Assembly (NCBI GenBank): GCA_014237395.1
Contig: JABZFP010000043.1
Location: 1 to 64,000 of the forward strand
DNA length: 64,000 nucleotides
Direction: 5' to 3'
DNA from: Desulfobacteraceae bacterium
GTDB taxonomy: Bacteria; Desulfobacterota; Desulfobacteria; Desulfobacterales; UBA5852
The notes under the pieces were generated by a model that was not told the DNA's origin, searched no databases, and saw only the letters and a program-made list of their open reading frames with translations. Shown here one piece after another: positions 52,215 to 60,358 of the stretch; the first letter of the stretch is position 1; each line of letters starts with the position of its first letter. The translations under genes and the position numbers were made by a program.

Positions 52215-52259
52215 TTATCGTAGGCGGACAGGATCAAAAAGACCCTTTCTGGACGAGAG

Positions 52260-52595
52260 CTAGTTCTTCTCGGTGATGCACGGTACGATGTCGCACTCGA
52301 GTTTGTTGACCATGCTGATGGACGTGTCGAGGGCGTCGTTGATCTTGAAGAGCTGTATTTTCAGGGTTTTGAGGCTGGCTGGTGTCGATTTGATGGCTGC
52401 GTCTCCGGCCAGCCAGGTCTGGAGACTCGTGGCCTTGTCGCTCAATTCGTTCAGCCGGGTGGCAAATGCCCCCACTTCCTGGGCCCATTGCGTGCGCTCT
52501 TCAGGTGGGAATTCAATAGGACTGCCATTCAATCCGTCCACTAGTTTCTCGATGCCGTATTCTTTCGGATCGGCAATGATTTCATATTCCGTCAT
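52260..52595 (-). CDS. hypothetical helical protein
   Basis: 111 residues, with GGGAGG upstream of the ATG. Mostly helical: EEVGAFATRLNELSDKATSLQTWL, ASLKTLKIQLFKINDALDTSISMVNKL, ending CDIVPCITEKN with two cysteines. No signal peptide or membrane segment. I do not recognise a family. It has its own terminator and appears monocistronic. Confidence 0.65.
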   Translation of the reverse strand: MTEYEIIADPKEYGIEKLVDGLNGSPIEFPPEERTQWAQEVGAFATRLNELSDKATSLQTWLAGDAAIKSTPASLKTLKIQLFKINDALDTSISMVNKLECDIVPCITEKN

Positions 52596-52779
52596 TGTTT
52601 TACCTCCCTCCTAGCCGTTGCAGAAATTGTTCGCGGTTTTTTTTGATAACAGGGTAACATTAACACATGTTCAGGCGACTGTCATGGGGTCGCCGGGAGA
52701 ATTTTCGCTGGTCGAAGCTTGTCAATGAAGCGCTATTCAGGAGAATTCTTTGTGTCGTTTGCCCTGAATCAAGCGTCGA

Positions 52780-53913
52780 TTATGCAACGGGTTCCCTGCC
52801 GGTCTCTTTTTCCGAACCCGATGGATCATCTTCCCGCGGCACCCGGCCGAATGAAGGGCCGGTTTCAGGCAGGATGTCCTTGAAGGCGATGCCATAGATA
52901 TCCCAGATGGTGGTAAACAGGGCCGCCACGATGGGACCGATGATGAATCCGACGAATCCAAACATCATAATGCCGCCTAAAGTGCCAAAAAAAATTAGCA
53001 ATTCATGCATCTGGGTATCCTTGCCCACCAGCCGGGGGCGCAGGACATTGTCGAGACTGCCCACCACGATGCCGCAGAACACCACCAGGCCGATGGCCTG
53101 GGGCCAATGACCGCTGGCTCCCAGAATGCCGGCCGCCGGAATCCAGACCAGCGCCGTGCCGATGCCCGGCAAAACGGAGAGCAGGACCATGATGACGCCC
53201 CAGAACACCGCACTGGGGATGCCCACTACGGCAAAAGCCAACCCGGCCAGCCCCCCCTGCAGCATGCCGATCACCGCAGTTCCTTTTAAAGTGGCACGGG
53301 CCACCGAGGTGAAACGGTCCAGCATGCGATGTTCGTCATCATCTTCCAGGGGCAAGTAGTAGAGTATTTTTTGAATCAGCTTGTCGCCGTCCATCAGGAA
53401 AAAAAACATGGTGTACAGCATGACCAGGGTCATGAACAGGAAATTGACGGTGCCAAGGGTGGCCGATGAGAGACTTTCGATCAGGAACCGGCTGATTTTT
53501 CCCACCATCTCGCCGGCTTTCTGGAAAATCAAATCTCGGTAGGGCAAAAGCTGATCATAAAAGGGCAGCGCTTCCAGTTTGGTGAAAAAGGTGTCAGGTG
53601 ATGCAATTTGCTCCTGGACCCAGGGTTTCACCGACTCACCGACCTTGATGGCCTGGGTGGTTACAATCCCCATCAGTCCGGCCAGGGGCAGAAGGACAAA
53701 CAGGGTGATCAGCAGCAGTGTCGTCAGCGAGGCCAGGGTGCGGCGCCCGCCATACCAGTTGACAAAACGCCGGTAGAGAGGGCTGACCAGGGCGCTGAAA
53801 AGACCGGCCAGGAAGATCGCCATCAAAAAGGCCTTGATCATGGACAAAAAAACCGCGGAAATAAAAAACAACACGAGGAGCAGGACGGTTTTGTTCAAGG
53901 TGCTGCGTTGCAT
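52780..53913 (-). CDS. AI-2E family transporter (PerM/YdiK-like membrane protein)
   Basis: 377 residues, about eight membrane segments. The family pattern includes an N-terminal helix pair (LVLFFISAVFLSMIKAFLMAIFLAGLFSALV), a middle periplasmic helical region and the C-terminal SVLPGIGTALVWIPAAGILGASGHW, PRLVGKDTQMHELLIFFGTLGGIMMFGFVGFIIGPIVAALF. Members are reported as autoinducer-2 exporters or Na+/Li+ antiporters, so the true substrate is uncertain. The start has AAGGAT upstream. The last 30 residues are charged and cytoplasmic. Confidence 0.93.
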   Translation of the reverse strand: MQRSTLNKTVLLLVLFFISAVFLSMIKAFLMAIFLAGLFSALVSPLYRRFVNWYGGRRTLASLTTLLLITLFVLLPLAGLMGIVTTQAIKVGESVKPWVQEQIASPDTFFTKLEALPFYDQLLPYRDLIFQKAGEMVGKISRFLIESLSSATLGTVNFLFMTLVMLYTMFFFLMDGDKLIQKILYYLPLEDDDEHRMLDRFTSVARATLKGTAVIGMLQGGLAGLAFAVVGIPSAVFWGVIMVLLSVLPGIGTALVWIPAAGILGASGHWPQAIGLVVFCGIVVGSLDNVLRPRLVGKDTQMHELLIFFGTLGGIMMFGFVGFIIGPIVAALFTTIWDIYGIAFKDILPETGPSFGRVPREDDPSGSEKETGREPVA

Positions 53914-54260
53914 CGTTTGCCATCCTTCACGGGGTTTAATGATATGGATTCACACCGGAGGTGCCGTCTGGAACGCATCGCATTGCAATGTCGAGGTGCG
54001 AAACCGTTTCGATTGCTGTCGCGGGATGCCAAGGTTGCCCAAGCCGACAGGATGCGATAATAACAGCAAAACTGAAAAATTGAAATGGGAGAGGGCGTCA
54101 GGGGATAGGGCGTTAAGGTCGGAGAAGTGATAACGGCTATTTGATGGGCTTCTTATGTCCAGCGCCTTTTTTAACCAAATCAATCCCTTTTTGTTGATCC
54201 AAGCTATTTTTCGACACAGTCCAATCTTGGTAAACGTACAATATTTGGAACCCATTTGTG
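53914..54260. other. intergenic region with a possible gene remnant
   Basis: About 350 bases between divergent genes. On the minus strand, 54137-54260 reads as a short protein-like piece (QDWTVSKNSLDQQKGIDLVK and KGAGHKKPIK before a stop), with no start of its own. It could be the end of a lost gene. Otherwise I see nothing. Confidence 0.3.
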
Positions 54261-54836
54261 ATGCTCGCTCGCCAAAAAGCCATAGCGATTCTTACCAAGA
54301 GCAGCCAGGGGGCACAATGGACAAAGCACTGTTTTGCCGTCGCGGATGCGGCGGTAAGGGTTGGCTTGTCCCTTGAACCGCACCGTTCGGTCGACTGTGC
54401 TTTTCTCTGGTCAGCGGCGTTGTTGCACGACATCGGTCGGTACGTAACACACGACCCGGTTCTCCATGGTGTCGAGGGCTACAAATTCTTATCGGCACGG
54501 GGTCATCACAAGGAGGCCCGCATCTGTGCGTCACACATCCTTTTCGGCCTCAAGGTGGAAGAGGCGGTACAGTTCGGTCTGCCCGCGCGTGATTTCGTGC
54601 CTCGCACCATCGAGGAACAGGTGGTGACGCTGGTGGATTTTCTCATCGAGTTCGACCAACCAACCACGCTGGAACGGAGATTCTCGTCTCTGCGCAGGCG
54701 AAATGCAGGCAACCCCTATTTCTTGGGGAGGCTTGACCGCGCCTTCGGGTCCGCAACGTCCTTCATGGAGCAGATCGAACAGGACATCGGGGGCTCGGTG
54801 GAGCGCATTGTCGCATTGCAGGATCAGTCTTCCTAA
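54261..54836 (+). CDS. HD-domain phosphohydrolase-like protein
   Basis: About 191 residues from the ATG at 54261 (a GTG directly before it is equally possible). A single HD domain with H23, the H56-D57 pair in AALLHDIGRYV, and further metal-site residues expected around HHKEARICASHI. It resembles small HD proteins annotated as phosphohydrolases or hydrolases of nucleotides. The stop codon touches the start of the next gene, so the two are translated from one message. Substrate unknown. Confidence 0.85.
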   Translation: MLARQKAIAILTKSSQGAQWTKHCFAVADAAVRVGLSLEPHRSVDCAFLWSAALLHDIGRYVTHDPVLHGVEGYKFLSARGHHKEARICASHILFGLKVEEAVQFGLPARDFVPRTIEEQVVTLVDFLIEFDQPTTLERRFSSLRRRNAGNPYFLGRLDRAFGSATSFMEQIEQDIGGSVERIVALQDQSS

Positions 54837-55571
54837 ATGACCAAATCCGAGACTTTCATCTACGCGATACATCCCGCCAACCCGCGCCCCGGCCTTCAGG
54901 ACCGCTGGGAGGGGGCCGCCTGGCGTCGTGTGCCGGCGCTGCCCATTGCGCATTTCCGGCCGGAAAGCAGCTCTCACAGGCCTTTTACCCAGGTCAGGCT
55001 GGTGGCGGACGATCAGCGGATTTACGGCCTGTTCCGGGTGGAGGACCGCTTCGTTCGCTGCGTGCACACCGGTTTCCAGTCGCCGGTCTACAAAGACAGT
55101 TGCGTGGAATTCTTTGTGCAGCCCCGCCCCGGCAAGGGGTACTTCAATTTTGAATTTAACTGTGGTGGCGCAATTCTGGCGTCTTACATCACCGACGCCA
55201 CCCGCACGGCGGACGGGTTCAAAGCATTCGAGCGCCTGTCGCCGGAAGACGGCACCCGCATCGCCGTCTGGGCCTCGCTGCCGACGGTGGTATCACCGGA
55301 GATCACCGAGAAAACCACCTGGTTTCTCGCATTTCAGATCCCCCTATATCTATTGTCCCAATATGTCGGCCCCCTTCATCTGGGCGAGGGCGCGCTATGG
55401 CACGCCAATTTTTACAAATGCGGCGATGAAACGTCTCATCCCCATTGGGCCGCCTGGCATCCGGTGGATGCCTTGAATTTTCATTTACCGCATTGTTTCG
55501 GACAGTTGATGTTCGTCAGAGCTAACGGCTCACTTGCCAAGCAGCCGCATGCTGTGGAACGAGAAGATTAA
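54837..55571 (+). CDS. carbohydrate-binding family 9-like protein
   Basis: 244 residues, starting immediately after the stop of the HD gene. The beta-sandwich pattern of CBM9-like domains is clear: RPFTQVRLVADDQRIYGLFRVED, YKDSCVEFFVQPRPGKGYFNFEFN, and GPLHLGEGALWHANFYKCGDETSHPHWAAWHPV. There is no signal peptide, so it appears cytoplasmic, unlike typical secreted CBM9 modules of xylanases. Function is unknown; similar stand-alone proteins are frequent in anaerobes. Coupling to an HD phosphohydrolase is notable. Confidence 0.83.
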   Translation: MTKSETFIYAIHPANPRPGLQDRWEGAAWRRVPALPIAHFRPESSSHRPFTQVRLVADDQRIYGLFRVEDRFVRCVHTGFQSPVYKDSCVEFFVQPRPGKGYFNFEFNCGGAILASYITDATRTADGFKAFERLSPEDGTRIAVWASLPTVVSPEITEKTTWFLAFQIPLYLLSQYVGPLHLGEGALWHANFYKCGDETSHPHWAAWHPVDALNFHLPHCFGQLMFVRANGSLAKQPHAVERED

Positions 55572-55651
55572 GACAGCGAAGAGGATTTTTGTCCGTCATT
55601 CTCTGGCTTCACCAGAGAATCCCGCGGCACTGTCGTCATTCATTTGCGGTT

Positions 55652-55680
55652 CCTGGACTCCCGCATGCGCGGGAGCGACG
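55652..55680. repeat. REP-like palindrome
   Basis: Tandem-independent single unit with core ACTCCCGCATGCGCGGGAG followed by CGACG, preceded by a weaker TCATTC half. Same family as the palindromes at 30.1, 31.9 and 43.1 kb. It lies 80 bp beyond the CBM9-like gene. Confidence 0.6.
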
Positions 55681-55744
55681 TCAAAAACGATGCAAAAATA
55701 GAAACAGCTATTGAAACGGTCTATCCCGTATTTATTCGATGGAC

Positions 55745-55937
55745 TAGAACCTATCTCAAAAAAAGGATTAGGGGTCGTGGCAAGGCGCGAAACGAATAAA
55801 AAGCGGAGCATACACGCAATATGTGAGCATTTTGAGTCGATTCGCTATGCCCCCTTTTATTTATTAAACCAGATGCGGTATCCAGCATCGCTGGAAACAC
55901 CGCCAGTGGCACTTAGACTTTTTTGAGATAGGTCCTA
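55745..55937. mobile_element. MITE-like element with 19-bp terminal inverted repeats
   Basis: A 193-bp segment bounded by TAGAACCTATCTCAAAAAA on the left and the complement of TAGGACCTATCTCAAAAAA on the right (18 of 19 matching). The inside has GGCAAGGCGCG and a central GAGCATACACG/ATGTGAGCAT palindrome, and no coding capacity. This is the structure of a non-autonomous miniature transposable element, mobilised by a related IS transposase elsewhere. It lies just upstream of recQ. Confidence 0.72.
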
Positions 55938-55969
55938 ACAGATCTTCTACCAAGCGGAGCGCAGACCCA

Positions 55970-57787
55970 TTGACATCTCTGACACCACACCACGTCCTGC
56001 AGAAGTATTTCGGCTATGACACCTTTCGTGAACACCAGGAAGAGGTAATCACCCAGTTGTTGGCCGGAACGGACGCCTTTGTCCTGATGCCCACAGGCAG
56101 CGGAAAATCGCTGTGCTATCAGATTCCGTCGGTGCTTCGGGACGGGGTGGGGGTGGTCATATCACCCTTGATCGCGCTGATGCACGATCAGGTCACGGCC
56201 CTGCGCGAAAATGGGATTCGGGCCGACTATCTGAATTCAAGCCTGACGGCGCAGGAGGCCGAACAGGTCCAGGGGCGGGTGCGATCGGCTGAAACGGAAA
56301 TCTTATACGTGGCGCCGGAACGGCTCCTGACGCCGAGCTGTCAGCGGCTGTTGACCGATACCCGTATCGCGCTGTTTGCCATCGATGAAGCCCATTGCGT
56401 ATCCCAGTGGGGCCACGATTTCAGGCCCGAATATCTCAAGATTGCCGACGTGACGCGCCGGTATCCGGGTGTTCCCCGCATTGCCCTGACGGCCACGGCC
56501 GACGATGTTACGCGCAAGGAAATCCTTGCTAAACTGGAGTTGGCGTCTGCCCTGCAGTTCGTTTCCAGTTTCGATCGGCCGAACATCTGTTACCGTGTTC
56601 AACTGAAGGACAACGGCAAGCGCCAGTTGCTGGGGTTTATACGGGATGAACACCCGGAGGAAACCGGTATCGTCTATTGTCGCAGCCGCAAGCGGGTGGA
56701 GGATATTGCGGCCTGGCTGAACCGTGAGGGCATCAATGCCGTGGCCTACCACGCCGGGTTGCCGCCGGAGGAGCGCATGGCCGGACAGCGGCGTTTTGCC
56801 CGGGAAGAGGCCCTCGTGGTGGTGGCCACCATTGCCTTCGGATTGGGTATCGACCGCCCCGATGTGCGCTTTGTGGTTCATTTCGACGTTCCCATGAGCA
56901 TGGAGGCCTACTACCAGGAAACCGGCCGGGCCGGGCGCGATGGCGATCCTGCCGATGCCTGGATGCTCTATTCCCTGGCGGATGTGATTGCCTCCCGACA
57001 GATGCTGATGCGCTCCGAAGGCAACGAGACATTCAAATTCGTCCAGCAGCGCAAGCTGGATGCCCTACTGGGCTATTGCGAAACCACAGCCTGCCGACGG
57101 CAAGTGCTGCTGCGCTACTTCGATGAAGAACGGGCCCAACCCTGCGGCAACTGCGGCACTTGCCGTGATGGTGGGGGCGCCTCCTGGGATGGTACCGTGG
57201 CGGCCCAGAAAGCGCTGTCCGCCGTTTTCCGCACCGGGCAGCGGTTTGGGGCCCAGTACCTGATCAATATCCTGCTTGGCAAGGAAGACGAGCGCATGTG
57301 CCGCCTGGGACATCATCGCATCAAGACCTTCGGGGTCGGCCAGGAACTGTCGGACAAGCAGTGGCGATCCGTTTTCCGGCAGCTGATTGCCCTGGGGTTT
57401 CTGACGGTCGAAATGGACCGGCGGGCCGGTTTTGCGCTGACCGAGAAGAGCTGGCCGGTGCTGCGGGGGGAAGCGATCGTCCGCTTGCGCGAAGACCCGG
57501 TCCCGGTGCGCCGCCATAAGAAAAAACGTCGGGATATCGATGTGACGGATATCCCGGCTTCCGGCTTGTGGGAGCATTTGAGGGCCCTGCGTATGGCGAT
57601 CGCTCAGGATCTGGGGGTGCCGGCCTATGTGATCTTTCACGACAAAACCCTGAAGGAAATGGCCATCGAGAGACCCACCACGCGTGAGGCGCTGCTGGGT
57701 ATTACCGGGGTGGGAGAGAAGAAAGCCGACCGTTATGGCGATCAGTTCATTGAAACCATCCGAAACTGGGTAATCCGCGAGACGTGA
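55970..57787 (+). CDS. recQ: ATP-dependent DNA helicase RecQ
   Basis: 605 residues from a TTG codon; no upstream ATG exists in frame, and the N-terminus aligns well in length with RecQ. Helicase motifs: FREHQEEVI, MPTGSGKSLCYQIP (K46), DEAH (139-142), ALTATAD, FDRPNI, HAGLPPEERM, ATIAFGLGIDRPDVRFVVH and QETGRAGRDG. A zinc-binding region follows (CRRQVLLRYF...CGNCGTC), then the winged helix and a C-terminal HRDC domain (RALRMAIAQDLGVPAYVIFHDKTLKEMA). It unwinds recombination and fork intermediates. The MITE immediately upstream could affect its promoter. Confidence 0.96.
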   Translation: MTSLTPHHVLQKYFGYDTFREHQEEVITQLLAGTDAFVLMPTGSGKSLCYQIPSVLRDGVGVVISPLIALMHDQVTALRENGIRADYLNSSLTAQEAEQVQGRVRSAETEILYVAPERLLTPSCQRLLTDTRIALFAIDEAHCVSQWGHDFRPEYLKIADVTRRYPGVPRIALTATADDVTRKEILAKLELASALQFVSSFDRPNICYRVQLKDNGKRQLLGFIRDEHPEETGIVYCRSRKRVEDIAAWLNREGINAVAYHAGLPPEERMAGQRRFAREEALVVVATIAFGLGIDRPDVRFVVHFDVPMSMEAYYQETGRAGRDGDPADAWMLYSLADVIASRQMLMRSEGNETFKFVQQRKLDALLGYCETTACRRQVLLRYFDEERAQPCGNCGTCRDGGGASWDGTVAAQKALSAVFRTGQRFGAQYLINILLGKEDERMCRLGHHRIKTFGVGQELSDKQWRSVFRQLIALGFLTVEMDRRAGFALTEKSWPVLRGEAIVRLREDPVPVRRHKKKRRDIDVTDIPASGLWEHLRALRMAIAQDLGVPAYVIFHDKTLKEMAIERPTTREALLGITGVGEKKADRYGDQFIETIRNWVIRET

Positions 57788-58029
57788 TCAATCCATTGGT
57801 AATGTTTTTGACAGGTGGAAATCCAGTATGGTAGCGCTATCGTGTTTTCACGAATCGTACCCGCGCCTCCTTGTCCTGATTGAGGTTTTCCTGACGCGTC
57901 GGATTGATCGTAAAATATAGGTTGTCATCATCACAACCGCCATTACCTTTGGGAAAGAGATAAATCCTTTCTTCAGATTTTCAGGATTGAACTATACCCT
58001 TCATTCCACCCTGTCCCAAGGAGCCTGCC

Positions 58030-60312
58030 ATGTCATTTGACGAAGAGGCGTTGCGCTACCACCGCGAGCCGCGTCCAGGTAAAACCGAAGTCGTACCCAC
58101 CAAGCCCTTTCTCACCCAGTCCGATCTCAGCCTGGCCTACTCCCCCGGTGTGGCGGTTCCCTGCCGGGAAATTGAAGCCGACCCGGATGCGTCTTTTGAA
58201 TACACCAACCGGGGCAATCTGATCGCGGTCATCTCCAACGGGACGGCCGTTCTGGGGCTGGGCCACATCGGTCCCCTGGCCGGCAAACCCGTCATGGAAG
58301 GCAAGGCGGTCCTTTTCAAACGGTTTGCCAATATCGATGTTTTCGATATCGAATTGGATACCACCGACCCCGACGAATTCATCCGGATGGTGAAACTGCT
58401 GGAGCCCACCTTCGGCGGCATCAACCTGGAGGACATCAAGGCCCCGGATTGTTTTTACATCGAGGAGCAGTTGAAGGCCCAAATGGACATCCCGGTCTTT
58501 CATGACGATCAGCACGGCACCGCTATTATCTCGGCGGCGGCCATGCTGAATGCGGCCGCGATTACCGATCGACGGTTAGAAGATCTTCGTGTGGTCATCA
58601 ACGGGGCCGGAGCGGCCGGCATTGCCTGCGGGCGACTCTACATCCAACTGGGTGTTTCCCCCGCCAACATCATGATGGCGGACTCACGGGGGGTGATCTA
58701 CCGGGGGCGCACCGCCGGCATGAATCCTTACAAGGAAGCGCTGGCTTGTGAAACGTCGGCCCGCACACTGGAAGAGGCCGTGGAAGGCGCGGACATGCTG
58801 GTGGGACTGTCGGTGAAAGGGGCCTTTACCCCGGAACTGTTGCAACGGATGGGGCCGAACCCGATTGTGTTTGCCCTGGCCAACCCGGATCCCGAAATCG
58901 ACTACCACGACGCCAAGGCGGCCCGGCCGGACGCTATCGTGGCCACCGGAAGGTCGGATTTTCCCAACCAGGTGAACAATGTGCTGGGATTTCCCTTTAT
59001 CTTTCGCGGGGCACTGGACGTGCGGGCCAAGGAAATCAACGAGTCCATGAAAGTCGCCGCTGTGAAGGCCCTGGCCTTACTGGCACGTGAAGACGTGCCC
59101 GATGCGGTGATCCGGGCGTATGGGGGCAGCCCCATCCGCTTCGGCCCGGACTATATCATCCCCAAACCCCTCGACACCCGGGCCCTGCTAAAAGTGGTGC
59201 CGGCAGTTGCGGAAGCCGCCGTCGCAAGCGGCGTCGCCCGTATTCCGCTGCCGGACCGGGAAACCTATATCCAGCAGTTGGAAGCCAGCCTGGGACCGGA
59301 GCGGGAGATCATGCGCAAGATCATTTTTCGTGCCCAGCAGGATCCCCGCCGTATCGTGCTGCCCGAAGGGGATCACCCCGTTATTATTCGGGCCGCCCAC
59401 CATGTGGCCAAGGAGGGGGTGGCCCAGCCGCTCCTTTTGGGCGATCCGGCGAAAATACAAGCGCTGGCCAATTCCCTGCACATCCCGCTGGACGGGATTG
59501 ACATCATGGATCACCGCCGCAACCCGCATGTGGACGCTTTCACCGATACCCTCTTTCGCCTGCGGCAGCGCAAGGGCTGGTCGCTTACCGAAACCAAGGC
59601 CCAGTTGGCCAATCCCTATATTTTTGGCGCCATGCTGGTGCGGGAAGGTCTGGTGGACGGGCAGGTGCACGGCATCTCCCAGTCCTATCCCCGTGCCATC
59701 CGACCGGTGCTCCAGGTCATTCCCCGCCGGGCGGACGTCAAAAATGTTTCCGGTCTCTATCTGGTGATCCTGAAAAACCGTACCCTTCTGTTTGCCGACG
59801 CCACGGTCAATATTCACCCCGACGCATCGGACCTGGCGGAGATCGCCCTGTTGGCCGGTGAGATGGCGGTTTTTTTCGACATGGTGCCCCGGGTGGCGAT
59901 GCTCTCCTATTCCAATTTCGGCAGTGTCCGCAATGACGATACGCGCCGGATGGCCAAAGCCGCCGCCCTGGCGCGCGAAAAAAATCCGGCGTTGGTGGTG
60001 GACGGTGAGATGCAGGCGGATACGGCCGTTACGGACGGCATCCTGGCCGACATGTTCGGGTTTAACCGGCTGGGAAAGGCGGCCAATGTCCTGGTATTTC
60101 CGGACCTGGCCTCGGGCAATATTGCCTATAAATTGATGCATCGTCTGGGGGATGCCAAGGTGGTCGGCCCCTTGTTGATGGGTATCGAGCGGCCTTTCAA
60201 CGTGCTGCAGCGTAATGCCGACGTGGAAAGTGTGGTGGATCTGATGGCCATCACGGTGGCTCAGGCCCAGGTCAAATGCATCCAAAAATGTTCGACCGTC
60301 GACACGGATTGA
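58030..60312 (+). CDS. maeB: NADP-dependent malic enzyme, malic-phosphotransacetylase fusion
   Basis: 760 residues, the usual MaeB length, with AAGGAG upstream of the ATG. The N-terminal half is malic enzyme (SLAYSPGVAVPCREI, FEYTNRGNLIAVISNGTAVLGLG, IPVFHDDQHGTAII, VINGAGAAGIACGRL). The C-terminal part from about 430 is phosphotransacetylase-like (RIVLPEGDHPVIIRAA, GMLVREG-like GAMLVREGLVDG, DGEMQADTAV). It converts malate to pyruvate and CO2 with NADP. The second domain usually regulates the enzyme through acetyl-CoA and does not catalyse the Pta reaction. Confidence 0.97.
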   Translation: MSFDEEALRYHREPRPGKTEVVPTKPFLTQSDLSLAYSPGVAVPCREIEADPDASFEYTNRGNLIAVISNGTAVLGLGHIGPLAGKPVMEGKAVLFKRFANIDVFDIELDTTDPDEFIRMVKLLEPTFGGINLEDIKAPDCFYIEEQLKAQMDIPVFHDDQHGTAIISAAAMLNAAAITDRRLEDLRVVINGAGAAGIACGRLYIQLGVSPANIMMADSRGVIYRGRTAGMNPYKEALACETSARTLEEAVEGADMLVGLSVKGAFTPELLQRMGPNPIVFALANPDPEIDYHDAKAARPDAIVATGRSDFPNQVNNVLGFPFIFRGALDVRAKEINESMKVAAVKALALLAREDVPDAVIRAYGGSPIRFGPDYIIPKPLDTRALLKVVPAVAEAAVASGVARIPLPDRETYIQQLEASLGPEREIMRKIIFRAQQDPRRIVLPEGDHPVIIRAAHHVAKEGVAQPLLLGDPAKIQALANSLHIPLDGIDIMDHRRNPHVDAFTDTLFRLRQRKGWSLTETKAQLANPYIFGAMLVREGLVDGQVHGISQSYPRAIRPVLQVIPRRADVKNVSGLYLVILKNRTLLFADATVNIHPDASDLAEIALLAGEMAVFFDMVPRVAMLSYSNFGSVRNDDTRRMAKAAALAREKNPALVVDGEMQADTAVTDGILADMFGFNRLGKAANVLVFPDLASGNIAYKLMHRLGDAKVVGPLLMGIERPFNVLQRNADVESVVDLMAITVAQAQVKCIQKCSTVDTD

Positions 60313-60358
60313 ATCCCGTCATGCGGAAAACCAATTGTCATTGGCCATCACAAACGGA

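Noticed and set aside
54137..54433. 98-codon minus-strand frame with a protein-like end
   Set aside because: Most of it is antisense to the HD-domain gene; only the last 40 codons look natural, so at best it is a remnant, noted in the intergenic entry.
59188..60285. 365-codon minus-strand frame over maeB
   Set aside because: Antisense to the phosphotransacetylase-like half of MaeB; no start signal and shadow-type composition.
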